Positions 17,387 through 26,785 of a stretch of 64,000 nucleotides of DNA are shown in pieces. A program made the translations under genes and the position numbers. Source of the DNA: Glycomyces fuscus (GTDB taxonomy: Bacteria; Actinomycetota; Actinomycetes; Streptosporangiales; Streptosporangiaceae). The notes below the pieces were generated by a model. It saw only the letters and a program-made list of their open reading frames with translations, ran no database searches and had not been told where the DNA came from. Within the stretch, counting starts at the first letter, position 1. Each line of letters opens with the position of its first letter. The DNA lies in NCBI GenBank assembly GCA_002529455.1, contig NYMS01000004.1, positions 124,001-188,000 of the forward strand, read 5' to 3'.

Positions 17387-18499
17387 GTGAACACGCACAA
17401 CAGCACAGACACACCCCCCTCCTCCCCGCTGACCGCGCTGGGATGGAACCGCCGCGTCGAGCGGGCCTTCGACGCCGCCGCCGCGGCGAGCCCCCACCCG
17501 GTGGTCCCCGCGCGCGTCTCCTCCGCACGCCGCGGCGGGGCGGTGGTCCGCCTCCCCGGGGAGGCGGCCGCCGACTACTCGCCCTCCGTCACCAGGGCCG
17601 CCCAGGCCGACCCGTCCTCCGCTCCGTGCAGCGGCGACTGGGTCGCGGTGCGCCGCTCCGGCGACACCTGGGTCGTCGAGGCCGTCCTCGAACGCTCCGG
17701 CAGCCTCGTCCGCCAGGGCGTGGCCAAGGACTCGCACGACCAGGTGCTCGCCGCCAACATCGACGGGGTCCTGGTCTGCGAGGCCGCCGACCAGGGGCCC
17801 AACGTGGGCCGCCTGGAACGCTTCCTCAGCCTGGCCTGGGCGAGCGGGGCGACCCCGGTCGTGGCGGTCACCAAGGCCGAACTGGCCGGGGACCGCCTCC
17901 CCGAGGTGCTCGAACTCGTCCGTTCGGTGACCGCCGGCGCCGACGTGTACACCGTCAGCGCCCACACCGGCCTCGGGGTGGAGGACCTGGCCTCACGGTT
18001 CCTGCCCGGCACCACCTGGGTCCTGCTCGGCACCTCGGGAGCGGGCAAGTCCAGCCTGGTCAACGCGGTGGCCGGGCAGAACCTGATGGACACCGGCGAG
18101 ATCCGCCACGACAGACGGGGGCGGCACACCACCACCCGCCGCCAGCTCCTCCAGCTGCCGGGCGGCGCGCTGGTCCTGGACATCCCCGGGGTGCGGCGCA
18201 TCGACGTGCCCGGCGACGGGGAGGGCGTGGACCGGACCTTCGCCGACGTCTCCGAGCTCGCCGAACAGTGCCGTTTCCGGGACTGCGGGCACGGCAGCGA
18301 GCCCGGCTGCGCGGTCAACGCCGCCGTGGACGAGGGCGAGCTGGACGCCGGGCGCCTGGAGCGCTGGAGCCGTCTGCGGCGCGAGTCCGAGTGGAACCGT
18401 TCCCGGGGCGACGCCCGCCTGCGCGCCGAGCGCAGGAAGCAGTGGAAGGCCGCCGAGCGGCAGGCCCGGGAGAACGCCTGGCGCAAGCGGGGCGGCTAA
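17387..18499 (+). CDS. rsgA: Ribosome small subunit-dependent GTPase A (RsgA)
   Basis: 370 residues from GTG 17387. Order of parts fits the circularly permuted GTPase: N-terminal OB-fold (GDWVAVRRSGDTWVVEAVL), G4 TKAE, then G1 GTSGAGKSS at residues 215-223, G3 DIPGV, and a C-terminal zinc knuckle with Cys295, Cys300, His302 and Cys308. RsgA releases the late 30S assembly factor and checks 30S maturation. The basic C-terminal tail is usual. Single gene, convergent with tatD, with a strong hairpin between. Confidence 0.95.
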   Translation: MNTHNSTDTPPSSPLTALGWNRRVERAFDAAAAASPHPVVPARVSSARRGGAVVRLPGEAAADYSPSVTRAAQADPSSAPCSGDWVAVRRSGDTWVVEAVLERSGSLVRQGVAKDSHDQVLAANIDGVLVCEAADQGPNVGRLERFLSLAWASGATPVVAVTKAELAGDRLPEVLELVRSVTAGADVYTVSAHTGLGVEDLASRFLPGTTWVLLGTSGAGKSSLVNAVAGQNLMDTGEIRHDRRGRHTTTRRQLLQLPGGALVLDIPGVRRIDVPGDGEGVDRTFADVSELAEQCRFRDCGHGSEPGCAVNAAVDEGELDAGRLERWSRLRRESEWNRSRGDARLRAERRKQWKAAERQARENAWRKRGG

Positions 18500-18537
18500 C
18501 CCGTCCTCCTTCCGCGCGGGAGGGGCGGTCACCGGGG

Positions 18538-18575
18538 CGGGGTCCCCCGCGTTCCGGAGGGGACGCGGGGCCCCG
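18538..18575. terminator. Bidirectional terminator between rsgA and tatD
   Basis: Arms ggggtcccccgcgt and acgcggggcccc form a long GC stem with one bulge in the gap between the convergent rsgA and tatD genes. Confidence 0.6.
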
Positions 18576-18655
18576 CCGCCGGGGCCGCCACGGCTCGGCG
18601 GGCGGGGGCCGGGGCCGCGCCCCTGCGGTGGGAACCGGGGCTCGCGGGCCCCGGG

Positions 18656-19579
18656 TCAGAAGCCGAAGGCGCGCCCCGCGTTGCCCGCGATGATCCCGGC
18701 GAGCTCGTCCTCGTCCATGCCCTTGACCCGCGCCAGCGCCCGCAGCGTGTGCGGGACCAGGTACGGGGCGTTGGGACGGCCCCGGTAGGGCTTGGGGGTG
18801 AGGAAGGGCGCGTCGGTCTCCACCAGCATCAGCTCCGGCGGCGCCGCCGCGGCGGCCTCGCGCAGGGACTCGGCGCTGGCGAAGGTGACGTTGCCCGCGA
18901 AGCTCATGAAGTACCCGCGCTCGGCGCACACCTTGGCCATGTCGGCGTCACCGGAGAAGCAGTGGAAGACCACCCTGTCCGGCGCGCCCTCCTCCTCCAG
19001 GATCCGCAGCACGTCCTCGTGGGCGTCGCGGTCGTGGATCATCACGGCCTTGCCGCGGCTCCTGGCGATGGCGATGTGGCGGCGGAAGGACTCCTCCTGG
19101 GCCCGCGCGCCCTCGGGGCCGGTACGGAAGGTGTCCATGCCGGTCTCGCCGACCGCCACCACCTGGGGCAGCGCGGCCAGCTCGTCGATGGCCGCCAGCT
19201 GCGCCTCCAGCTCCGCCGTCCCGCCGGGCTCGCGGAGCTTGCCCGCCCAGTCGGTGTCGTCCACCTCCACGCCCCGGGCGCCGTCGCCGTGCACGATGCG
19301 CGGCGCCTCGTTGGGGTGCAGGGCCACGGCCGCCCACACCCGGCCCGGGTGCGCGGCGGCGACCTCGGCCGCCCAGCGCGAGGAGGCCAGGTCCACGCCC
19401 ACCTGGACGAGGGGGGTCACCCCGACGCCCTCGGCGGCGGCGATGATCTCCTCGACCTCCGGGGTCTGCATGTCCATGTGGGTGTGGCTGTCGGCCACCG
19501 GTACACGCAGGGGCTCGGGTACCGGAGGGGGCGTCTGGTCGTTGCGCTCCCTGACCGCTCTGCCGCTGCGCTTTCCCAT
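18656..19579 (-). CDS. TatD family metal-dependent hydrolase/DNase
   Basis: 307 residues starting MGKRSGRAVRERN, with ggagga ahead of the ATG. TIM-barrel metal sites are visible: DSHTHMD, VALHPNEAP, GETGMD, HDRDAHED, FHCFSGD and ETDAPFLTP. TatD proteins are Mg-dependent 3'-5' exonucleases or deoxyribonucleases of the cytoplasm. It lies 80 bp downstream of metG on the same strand, the conserved metG-tatD order of actinobacteria, so the two are probably cotranscribed. The basic N-terminal 30 residues are an extension. Confidence 0.94.
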   Translation of the reverse strand: MGKRSGRAVRERNDQTPPPVPEPLRVPVADSHTHMDMQTPEVEEIIAAAEGVGVTPLVQVGVDLASSRWAAEVAAAHPGRVWAAVALHPNEAPRIVHGDGARGVEVDDTDWAGKLREPGGTAELEAQLAAIDELAALPQVVAVGETGMDTFRTGPEGARAQEESFRRHIAIARSRGKAVMIHDRDAHEDVLRILEEEGAPDRVVFHCFSGDADMAKVCAERGYFMSFAGNVTFASAESLREAAAAAPPELMLVETDAPFLTPKPYRGRPNAPYLVPHTLRALARVKGMDEDELAGIIAGNAGRAFGF

Positions 19580-19659
19580 GCTCACGTTCCTCCACGGAAG
19601 AAGCGCCGACGGGCGGTGCCCGCCGACGCGGTCGTCCCTCGTGCCGCCGCGGCCGGAGC

Positions 19660-21477
19660 CTACTCGGCGGCGCCCTCCAGGCGGGCCAGTTCCTCGTCCA
19701 CGACCGACTGGTCGAGCTTGGCGAACAGCGGCTCCGGGCGGCTGAGCGGGGTGCCCGGCACGATCGGCCGCGACTCCCAGCGCGCCTCGTTGTCGGCGTA
19801 GTCCCCGGTGATGACCGGGTACTCCACCTCCTCCTCCGAGCCCCCGACGCGATCGCGCCCGGAGTCGATGCGGGGCATGCCCGTCCAGGTGCCGGTGCCG
19901 CCGAGCATCGCGTACACCTTGTTCGCCGACTCGGGCAGGTACGGGGTGAGCAGCGTGTTGGCGTCCTGGACCAGCTGGAGGGCCACGTGCAGCACGGTGG
20001 CCATCCGGTCGGGGTCGGTCTTCTTCAGCGCCCACGGGGCCTGGTCGGAGATGTACTTGTTGGCCTCGGCCACGGTACGCATGGCCTCCTGCAGGCCCGC
20101 CTTGAACTGGGACCGCTCCAGCCGCTCGCCCACCCTGGCGAACGCGGCCCGCGAGTCCTCCAGCACCCGGCGGTCCTCGTCGGTCAGCTCGCCGGCCGCG
20201 GGGATCTCGCCCAGGTTCTTGGCCGCCATCGAGATCGAGCGGTTGACCAGGTTGCCCCAGGCCGCCACCAGCTCGTCGTTGTTGCGGCGCACGAACTCGG
20301 CCCAGGTGAAGTCGGTGTCCTGGGTCTCGGGGCCGGCGGCCATGATGTAGTAGCGCAGCGCGTCGGCCGAGTAGCGCTCCAGGAAGTCGCGCACGTAGAT
20401 CACCACGCGCCGCGAGGAGGAGAACTTGCGCCCCTCCATGGTGAGGAACTCACTGGAGACCACCTCGGTGGGCACGGCGAGTCCGCCCAGCGGGCCGGGC
20501 TCGCCGCCCCGGTCGCCCTCGCCGTTGTGGCCCAGCAGGATCGCGGGCCAGACCACCGAGTGGAAGACGATGTTGTCCTTGCCCATGAAGTAGTAGGACC
20601 GGGCCTCGTCGTCCTGCCACCAGCGGCGCCAGGCCTCGGGCTCACCGATGCGCCGGGCCCACTCCACCGACGCCGACAGGTAGCCGATGACCGCGTCGAA
20701 CCACACGTACAGGCGCTTGTTGGCGTTGTCGCTCCAGCCCTCCAGCGGGACGGGCACGCCCCAGTTGAGGTCGCGGGTGACCGCGCGCGGCTGGAGGTCC
20801 TCCACCAGGTTCAGGGAGAACTTGAGGACGTTGGGCCGCCACTGCCCCTCCTTGCCCTTGAGCCAGGTGGTGAGGGCGTCGGCGAAGGCGGGCAGGTCGA
20901 GCATGAAGTGCTCGGTGTCCACGAACTCCGGCTTCTCGCCGTTGATCCGCGAGCGCGGCGAGATGAGGTCGATGGGGTCGAGCTGGTTGCCGCAGTTGTC
21001 GCACTGGTCGCCGCGCGCGCCGTCGTAACCGCAGATGGGGCAGATGCCCTCGATGTAGCGGTCGGGCAGCGTGCGGCCGGTGGACGGGGACACCGCGCCC
21101 TTGGTGGTGCGGGCGAACACGTACCCGTTCTCGTACAGCGCCGTGAACAGCTGCTGCGCGATCGCGTAGTGGTTGCCGGTGGTGGTGCGGGTGAACAGGT
21201 CGTAGGACAGGCCGAGGCCGACCAGGTCCTCGGCGATGATCCGGTTGTAGCGGTCGGCCAGCTCGCGGGGGGTCACACCCTCCTGGTCGGCCAGGACCTG
21301 GACCGGGGTGCCGTGCTCGTCGGTCCCGCTGACCATCAGCACGTGGTTGCCCGACATTCGCTGGAAGCGGGAGAAGACGTCGGAGGGGACTCCGAAGCCG
21401 GACACGTGACCGATGTGGCGCGGTCCGTTGGCATAGGGCCAGGCGACCGCGGTCAGGATGTGACGATTCGACGACAT
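19660..21477 (-). CDS. metG: Methionyl-tRNA synthetase
   Basis: 605 residues. Class I synthetase: the HIGH motif appears as HIGH in [14 protein letters not shown] near residue 20, the KMSKS loop as KFSSSR, and the zinc module as [18 protein letters not shown], matching the MetG1 (zinc-containing) type. It lacks the C-terminal tRNA-binding dimerisation domain, as usual in actinobacteria; the protein ends about 95 residues after the helical anticodon-binding region. Charges tRNA-Met with methionine for initiation and elongation. Precedes tatD. Confidence 0.97.
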   Translation of the reverse strand: MSSNRHILTAVAWPYANGPRHIGHVSGFGVPSDVFSRFQRMSGNHVLMVSGTDEHGTPVQVLADQEGVTPRELADRYNRIIAEDLVGLGLSYDLFTRTTTGNHYAIAQQLFTALYENGYVFARTTKGAVSPSTGRTLPDRYIEGICPICGYDGARGDQCDNCGNQLDPIDLISPRSRINGEKPEFVDTEHFMLDLPAFADALTTWLKGKEGQWRPNVLKFSLNLVEDLQPRAVTRDLNWGVPVPLEGWSDNANKRLYVWFDAVIGYLSASVEWARRIGEPEAWRRWWQDDEARSYYFMGKDNIVFHSVVWPAILLGHNGEGDRGGEPGPLGGLAVPTEVVSSEFLTMEGRKFSSSRRVVIYVRDFLERYSADALRYYIMAAGPETQDTDFTWAEFVRRNNDELVAAWGNLVNRSISMAAKNLGEIPAAGELTDEDRRVLEDSRAAFARVGERLERSQFKAGLQEAMRTVAEANKYISDQAPWALKKTDPDRMATVLHVALQLVQDANTLLTPYLPESANKVYAMLGGTGTWTGMPRIDSGRDRVGGSEEEVEYPVITGDYADNEARWESRPIVPGTPLSRPEPLFAKLDQSVVDEELARLEGAAE

Positions 21478-21691
21478 GGGCCAAGCCTAACGGCACCGCT
21501 CGCGCGGCGCTGACCCCTCTTTCGCGCGCGCGGCCCCGGGGCCGCCGCGGCCCGGCGGTGCGCCGGGGGCCGAAGGGACATTCCCCGCGGCTTGCCGCTA
21601 CCCGTATGCTCTGCTGGACGAGCCGTGTGTCACCGGGACGCGCGGTCGGGAACAGCCCTTCTCCCGGTCCTTCTCCGAGGCGGTGGTCACC

Positions 21692-22138
21692 ATGGTTGCC
21701 GGTGCCCCACCCCGCCCTGCCCGGCACACGACCGCGCTGCTGACCAGCGTGGTCCTGCTCGTCATCCTGTCCTTCCCCGTCGCCTCCGGCGGCGGACAGC
21801 CGGCCGCACCGCCCCTGCCGCCGCACGGCCTGCTCAGCGCCCCCGCGGGCGCCGCGGCCGCGTCGGCGGACCAGGACCGGGTGACCCCGCGCGAACGCGC
21901 GGACCTGGCCGAGAACCCGATGGTCACCGTCGGGCCGCCCGCCTCCACCTGCGACCACCGGTCGGTGCTGCGCGACCTGCCGGACGCCGTGCCCAGCAGC
22001 GCACTGCGGCTGGCGGTGTGGGACCAGCCCTGGTGGCCGCTCTCGCCCCCCGCGCCCGATCCGGTCCCGGACTCGGACTCCCCGGGAGAGCTGCCGCCGA
22101 CACGGGCGCCCCCCTCCACCGCGAACACCGCCATCTGA
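21692..22138 (+). CDS. Small secreted or membrane-anchored protein of unknown function
   Basis: About 148 residues from ATG 21692 (GTG 21683 is an alternative, but gagg at 21677 fits 21692 better). One hydrophobic segment (HTTALLTSVVLLVILSFPVA) near the N-terminus acts as a signal sequence; the rest is a Pro/Ala-rich, low-complexity extracellular part with one Cys. I recognise no family. It sits between the divergent metG and the secDF gene. Reality of the gene is plausible from codon usage and signal peptide, not proven. Confidence 0.55.
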   Translation: MVAGAPPRPARHTTALLTSVVLLVILSFPVASGGGQPAAPPLPPHGLLSAPAGAAAASADQDRVTPRERADLAENPMVTVGPPASTCDHRSVLRDLPDAVPSSALRLAVWDQPWWPLSPPAPDPVPDSDSPGELPPTRAPPSTANTAI

Positions 22139-22213
22139 CCATCCCCGCGCGCACCCCCCTTTCTCAGGCGTGCGTCGGGATCACCCGTATTCGCAGTGAG
22201 AGGTACCAGGTCC

Positions 22214-24871
22214 TTGTCCAGTCAAACGGGAGCGGGCGCGCGTTGGATACGCGCTCTCATCTCCCTTCTCGTCATCCTCGTCGCGTTCGGTGCGGCATGG
22301 TTCATCCCGCCGCGCCTGGGGCTCGACCTCAGCGGCGGTACACAGATCGTCCTGGAGACCCAGGACGGCCCCGAGGGCACACCCGCCAACTCCGAGAACA
22401 CCGACCAGGTCGTCGAGGTGCTGCGCCAGCGCATCGACCGCCTGGGCGTGTCCGAGGCGACCATGTCGCGCTCGGGCGAGAACCGGATCATCGTCGAACT
22501 GCCCGGTGTGCAGGACCCGGCGGAGGCCGCGCAGATCATCGGCCAGACCGCGCAGCTGTCCTTCCACCCCGTTCTGGGCGTGGGCCAGGCCGGCGGCCAG
22601 GGCGTGCAGGCGCCCGCGCCGGGCGACTCCGCCAACGCCCCGCAGGCCACCGCGGACGAGGCCCGCGCCCCGTCCGACGCCGCGGCCGAGGGCGGTGACG
22701 AGGCCGCCGAGGGCGGCGGCGAGGAGATGACCCAGGAGCAGCTCGAGGAGCTCATGAGCGGCATGGGCGGTGCGGGCGGCCAGCAGCCCCCCGCCGGCCC
22801 CACCGCGGAGAACCCCGAGGACGTCGTGATGACGCTCCCCGACTCCGACGGCACCCAGCTCCAGCTCGGCGAGACCGCCATCCAGGGCGACCAGGTGGCC
22901 AGCGCCGAGGCGGCGCTGGACAACGTCAACCGCGCGCAGTGGACGGTCAACGTCAACTTCCGCGGCGAGGGCGCCGACCAGTGGACCGCGCTGACCGCCG
23001 ACGCCGCCTGCTACGAGCAGGGCGACCCGCGCCGCCGGGTGGCGATCGTGCTGGACGGGCAGATCATCTCCGCCCCGGAGGTGAACCCGGAGTTCTCGTG
23101 TGACGTCGGCATGCCCGGCAACACCACCACCATCACCAGCCCCGACTTCACCAGCGAGACCGCCAACGACCTGGCCGTGCTGATCGAGGGCGGCTCCCTG
23201 CCGCTGCCGGTCACCGAGGTCCAGCGCCAGACGGTCGGCCCGACCCTGGGCGCCGAGGCCATCCAGGCCAGCGCCGTCGCCGCGGCCCTGGGCCTGGCGT
23301 TCACCACGCTCTACATCACGCTGGTCTACCGGCTGGTCGGCTTCCTGGCCGCCCTGGCCCTGGGCTTCTACACGCTCATCGCCTACGGTGCCCTGGTCGC
23401 CATCAACGCCACACTGACACTGCCGGGCCTGGCGGGTTTCGTGCTGGCGATCGGTATGGCCATCGACGCCAACGTGCTGATCTTCGAGCGCACGCGCGAG
23501 GAACACCAGCGCCAGGTGAAGGTCTACGAGGCCAACAAGTCCGCGGGCCTGCGGGACGCCACCGAGGACGAGGCCGCCAAGGCCGAGTCCGGCGTGCTCA
23601 CCCGCAGGCGGCGCCGGGCGGTGCCGCCGAGCCTGGAGAAGGCCTTCGTCTCGGGCTCGCGCAAGGCGTGGAGCGCCGTCATCGACACCAACATCACCAC
23701 GCTCATCGCCGCGGCCCTGCTGTTCTTCTTCGCCTCGGGCACCGTGCAGGGCTTCGGTGTGACCCTGAGCATCGGTACCCTCGTCTCGATGTTCTCCGCG
23801 CTGGTCATCGCGCGCGTGTTCGTCGAGTGGGCGGTGCGCCGCGCGGTCGTGCGCAAGCACCCGGCCGTCAGCGGCCTGAACCGGATCGGCGGCATCCGCA
23901 CCTGGCTGGTCGAGAAGAACCCCGACCTCATGGGCCACCGCGCCAAGGGCCTGATCGTGGCGGGTCTGATCGTGGCGGCCGCGATCGCCGCGCCGCTGGT
24001 CCGCGACACCAACCTCGGTGTGGAGTTCACCGGCGGCCGCGTGCTGGAGTACGAGGTCAGCGGTGAGGAGAGCGTCTCGGTCGACGAGGCCCGCTCGCTC
24101 ATCTCCGCGCTGGACTTCCCCGGGTCGGACACGGCCGTGGTCCAGGAGGCCGGTGACGGCGACATCTCGGTGCGCACCGGCAACATCTCCGACGACGACG
24201 CGGCCAGGATCGCCGACGCCCTGGACGAGCGGACCGGAGGCGTGGAGCTGGTCAGCGACGAGCTGATCGGCCCGAGCATGGGCGACGAGCTGCGCAACCG
24301 CGCGCTGATCGCCCTGGGCGCGGCCCTCGCGCTCCAGATGGTCTACCTGGCCTGGCGCTTCCGCTGGTCGTTCGGCGTGTCCACCATGCTGTCGCTGGCC
24401 TTCAACCTGATCCTCGTGATCGGGCTGTTCATCTGGCTGGGCAAGCCGATCGACGGCGTGTTCCTCGCGGCGCTCCTGAGCGTCATCGGCTTCTCCGTCA
24501 ACGACACGGTGGTGGTGTTCGACCGGGTGCGCGACGAATGGGCCCGGGACGAGAAGTCGAAGTTCTCCGAGATCGCCAACCGCGCGGTGCTCAACACCCT
24601 GCCGCGTACCGTCAACACCTCGGTCGGCGCGCTGATCATCCTGGGCTTCCTGACCTTCCTCGGCGGGTCCTCGCTCCAGGACTTCTCCATCGCCATGCTG
24701 GTGGGTCTGGTGACGGGCGTCCTCTCGACGATCTTCGTCGCCGTCCCGCTGGCCGTCTGGCTCCAGAGGTGGGACAGGACCGACCCGCCCCACGTGGTCA
24801 AGGAGCGCAAGGCCAGGCAGAAGGTGGCCGCCAAGGCCGCCCGTGAGGCCGACGACGGCGCCGTCGTGTAG
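22214..24871 (+). CDS. secDF: Protein translocase SecDF (fused SecD-SecF)
   Basis: About 885 residues from TTG 22214 (gagagg at 22197-22202); GTG 22196 is possible but has no ribosome-binding site. The SecD half has one membrane helix, the periplasmic P1 domain (LGLDLSGGTQIVLET; VLRQRVDRLGVSE-like stretch) and five helices with GMAIDANVLIFERTRE. The SecF half begins near residue 570 (NLGVEFTGGRVLEYEV) and has VGFSVNDTVVVFDRVR-like helices. It uses proton motive force to assist Sec export. P1 carries an acidic Gly/Glu-rich insert of ~75 residues (around residues 135-210). Fusion is one ORF; no yajC neighbour. Confidence 0.94.
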   Translation: MSSQTGAGARWIRALISLLVILVAFGAAWFIPPRLGLDLSGGTQIVLETQDGPEGTPANSENTDQVVEVLRQRIDRLGVSEATMSRSGENRIIVELPGVQDPAEAAQIIGQTAQLSFHPVLGVGQAGGQGVQAPAPGDSANAPQATADEARAPSDAAAEGGDEAAEGGGEEMTQEQLEELMSGMGGAGGQQPPAGPTAENPEDVVMTLPDSDGTQLQLGETAIQGDQVASAEAALDNVNRAQWTVNVNFRGEGADQWTALTADAACYEQGDPRRRVAIVLDGQIISAPEVNPEFSCDVGMPGNTTTITSPDFTSETANDLAVLIEGGSLPLPVTEVQRQTVGPTLGAEAIQASAVAAALGLAFTTLYITLVYRLVGFLAALALGFYTLIAYGALVAINATLTLPGLAGFVLAIGMAIDANVLIFERTREEHQRQVKVYEANKSAGLRDATEDEAAKAESGVLTRRRRRAVPPSLEKAFVSGSRKAWSAVIDTNITTLIAAALLFFFASGTVQGFGVTLSIGTLVSMFSALVIARVFVEWAVRRAVVRKHPAVSGLNRIGGIRTWLVEKNPDLMGHRAKGLIVAGLIVAAAIAAPLVRDTNLGVEFTGGRVLEYEVSGEESVSVDEARSLISALDFPGSDTAVVQEAGDGDISVRTGNISDDDAARIADALDERTGGVELVSDELIGPSMGDELRNRALIALGAALALQMVYLAWRFRWSFGVSTMLSLAFNLILVIGLFIWLGKPIDGVFLAALLSVIGFSVNDTVVVFDRVRDEWARDEKSKFSEIANRAVLNTLPRTVNTSVGALIILGFLTFLGGSSLQDFSIAMLVGLVTGVLSTIFVAVPLAVWLQRWDRTDPPHVVKERKARQKVAAKAAREADDGAVV

Positions 24872-24922
24872 CGGCGCGTGCGGGTTCCCGGCCCCGCGGC
24901 CGGGGACCAGCCGCGGTCACAC

Positions 24923-24960
24923 GGCCCGCCGCGCCGCCCTCCCGGGCGGTACGGCGGGCC
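24923..24960 (+). terminator. Hairpin after secDF
   Basis: ggcccgccg and cggcgggcc arms enclose a second stem (ccgccc/gggcgg), about 50 bp after the secDF stop. Confidence 0.5.
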
Positions 24961-24970
24961 GGACGACGAA

Positions 24971-25000
24971 GGGCCCCGGGGACGCGCGTCCCCGGGGCCC
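24971..25000. terminator. Strong bidirectional terminator
   Basis: A perfect 30-nt palindrome (arms gggccccggggacgc) lies between convergent secDF and the AIM24 gene, followed by tcttct on the plus side. Confidence 0.8.
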
Positions 25001-25030
25001 TCTTCTCGCGGAGGCCGGCTGAGGCCGGGA

Positions 25031-25693
25031 TCAGCCCGCCTGGGCCGGGGCCGGGGCGCCCTCGGAGGCCTGCACCAGGACGAAGCCCTGGCCCTCGAAG
25101 GCGAGCTGGAGCGCCTCGCCGCTGCCCCGCCCGATGAGCGCGCCCGCCTTGACCGTGCGGCGCACGCCCGTGTGCAGCGAACTGGACCAGGCGACCGCGG
25201 AGTCGGTGTCCACGAAGGTCGGCTGGTCGACGTTGATCAGCACCGGGGCGCCGTGGCAGGCGATGGCCACCCTGCCCCGCCCGCTGAAGACCGTGTTGAA
25301 GAGCCCTCCGGCGGCCATGCCCGCGCCCTCCACCCGGCGGATGTCCCAGCTCAGACCGGCCTCGAAGGCGAGCACGTTGTCGCCGTTGACGGTGAGGTGG
25401 TCGTCCTCCAGGTCCACCAGGTGCACGTCCCAGGCGTCGCGGGCCAGGAACACGTCGCCGCGCCCGGACACCTTCATCAGCGGCAGCCCCTCGCCGGTGA
25501 AGGCCTTCTTGAAGAACTTGCTGACGCTGCCGGACCCCTCGTAGGAGAAGTCGACCTGGCCCTGGTAGGCGACCATGGAACCCTGCCGGGCGAAGAACTC
25601 ACCGTTGAGGCCCACCCGGAGCATCTTGTGGTTCTGCAGGTGCATACCCGGCTGGCTGGTCTCCTGGGCCTGCTGGAAGAGGTGGCTTCTCAT
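25031..25693 (-). CDS. AIM24 family protein
   Basis: 220 residues. Beta-rich AIM24/TRAF-like fold: MLRVGLNGEFFARQGSMVAYQG near the start, then GEGLPLMKVSGRGDVFLA, VHLVDLEDDHLTVNGDNVLAFE and GEALQLAFEGQGFVLVQ, the usual order. Bacterial AIM24 proteins are cytoplasmic and of unknown function; the mitochondrial namesake affects inner-membrane organisation. Single-gene unit downstream of rsmI on the same strand, with a 99-bp gap that contains a plus-strand terminator-like hairpin. Confidence 0.9.
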   Translation of the reverse strand: MRSHLFQQAQETSQPGMHLQNHKMLRVGLNGEFFARQGSMVAYQGQVDFSYEGSGSVSKFFKKAFTGEGLPLMKVSGRGDVFLARDAWDVHLVDLEDDHLTVNGDNVLAFEAGLSWDIRRVEGAGMAAGGLFNTVFSGRGRVAIACHGAPVLINVDQPTFVDTDSAVAWSSSLHTGVRRTVKAGALIGRGSGEALQLAFEGQGFVLVQASEGAPAPAQAG

Positions 25694-25769
25694 GAACGGT
25701 TCCCCATCGACGGTCTGGCTGGTTCACCTGGTCAGACGCTCCGGAGCGGGAAAGGTTCCGCCTGCGGTC

Positions 25770-25789
25770 CCGCGCTTCCGCGGTTTTTT
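25770..25789 (+). terminator. Intrinsic terminator on the plus strand
   Basis: Stem ccgcg-cttc-cgcgg is followed by six T residues (25784-25789), the canonical layout for transcription toward higher coordinates. No plus-strand gene ends here; both flanking genes are on the minus strand. Confidence 0.6.
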
Positions 25790-25792
25790 CCG

Positions 25793-26674
25793 TCAGCCGG
25801 CGGACACGACCCCGTGCACCAGGTCGTAGACCCGGCGCTTGGGGACCCCGAACTCCCTGGCCACGCGGGTGATCGCCTCCTTGCGGCGCACGCCCTCCTC
25901 CTCTTCCAGGGCCGAGACCGCGGCGACCAGGTCGGTGTCACCGACCGACCCCGGGTTGCGGCGTGCGCCCTCCACCACGACGGAGATCTCGCCCCGCACG
26001 CCCTCGGCGGCCCAGGCGGCCAGCTCGCCGAGGCCGCCCCGGCGCACCTCCTCGTAGGTCTTGGTCAGCTCGCGGCACACGGCGGCGCGCCGGTCGGCGC
26101 CGAAGGCCGCCGCCATCGCCTCCAGGGTGGCGGCGACGCGGTGGGGGCTCTCGAAGAACACCATCGTGCGGCGCTCGGCCGCCAGGTCGGCCAGGTAGCC
26201 GGACAGGCCCTTGCGCGGCGGGAAGCCCTCGAAGCAGAAGCGGTCGGTGGGCAGCCCCGAGACCACGAGCGCGGTGGTGACGGCGGAGGGCCCCGGGATG
26301 GCGGTCACCGGGATGCCCTCCTCCGCGCAGGCGGCGGCCAGCCGGTAGCCGGGGTCGGACACCCCCGGCATCCCGGCGTCGGTGACGACGAGGACGTCGC
26401 TCCCGGAGCGCAGGTCGCCGAGCAGTTCGTCGGTGCGGCGGCTCTCGTTGGCGTCGTAGTAGGACACGACGCGTGCGCCCGTGTCCCCGCCCAGGCGCAC
26501 GTCCGCGCGGGAGGCGAACTGGCGTAGCCTGCGGGTGTCCTCGGCCGCGATGACACGGGCGCCCTCCAGTGCGCGCAGCAGCCTGGGCGGCGCGTCCTCC
26601 ACGTTCCCGATGGGCACACCGGCGAGCGTCAGGGTTCCCGTCCCACCACTCGCTCCAGCTCCACCCTCAACCAC
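25793..26674 (-). CDS. rsmI: 16S rRNA (cytidine(1402)-2'-O)-methyltransferase RsmI
   Basis: 293 residues, GTG start at 26674. SAM-dependent tetrapyrrole-methylase fold: LTLAGVPIGNVEDAP (usual TPIGN), AEDTRR, VTDAGMPGVSDPG and AIPGPSAVTTAL. It methylates the ribose of C1402 in 16S rRNA. The gene is divergent from the O-mannosyltransferase with a 111-bp gap, an arrangement conserved in actinobacteria, including mycobacteria. Confidence 0.95.
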   Translation of the reverse strand: MVEGGAGASGGTGTLTLAGVPIGNVEDAPPRLLRALEGARVIAAEDTRRLRQFASRADVRLGGDTGARVVSYYDANESRRTDELLGDLRSGSDVLVVTDAGMPGVSDPGYRLAAACAEEGIPVTAIPGPSAVTTALVVSGLPTDRFCFEGFPPRKGLSGYLADLAAERRTMVFFESPHRVAATLEAMAAAFGADRRAAVCRELTKTYEEVRRGGLGELAAWAAEGVRGEISVVVEGARRNPGSVGDTDLVAAVSALEEEEGVRRKEAITRVAREFGVPKRRVYDLVHGVVSAG

Positions 26675-26785
26675 TGTGATCCCCGTCCTGTCGCGCTACG
26701 GTTGGCTCTGTCACGCCACCCGAAACCTGGTTTCGTGGTCCGTCCGCAAAGGACAACCATCTCCGACCCCAACCTACGAGCCGAG

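Noticed and set aside
22181-24793. 870-residue ORF antisense to secDF
   Set aside because: High-GC third-position artefact on the opposite strand; low-complexity Asp/Gly/His/Gln composition, no domain, and secDF is certain.
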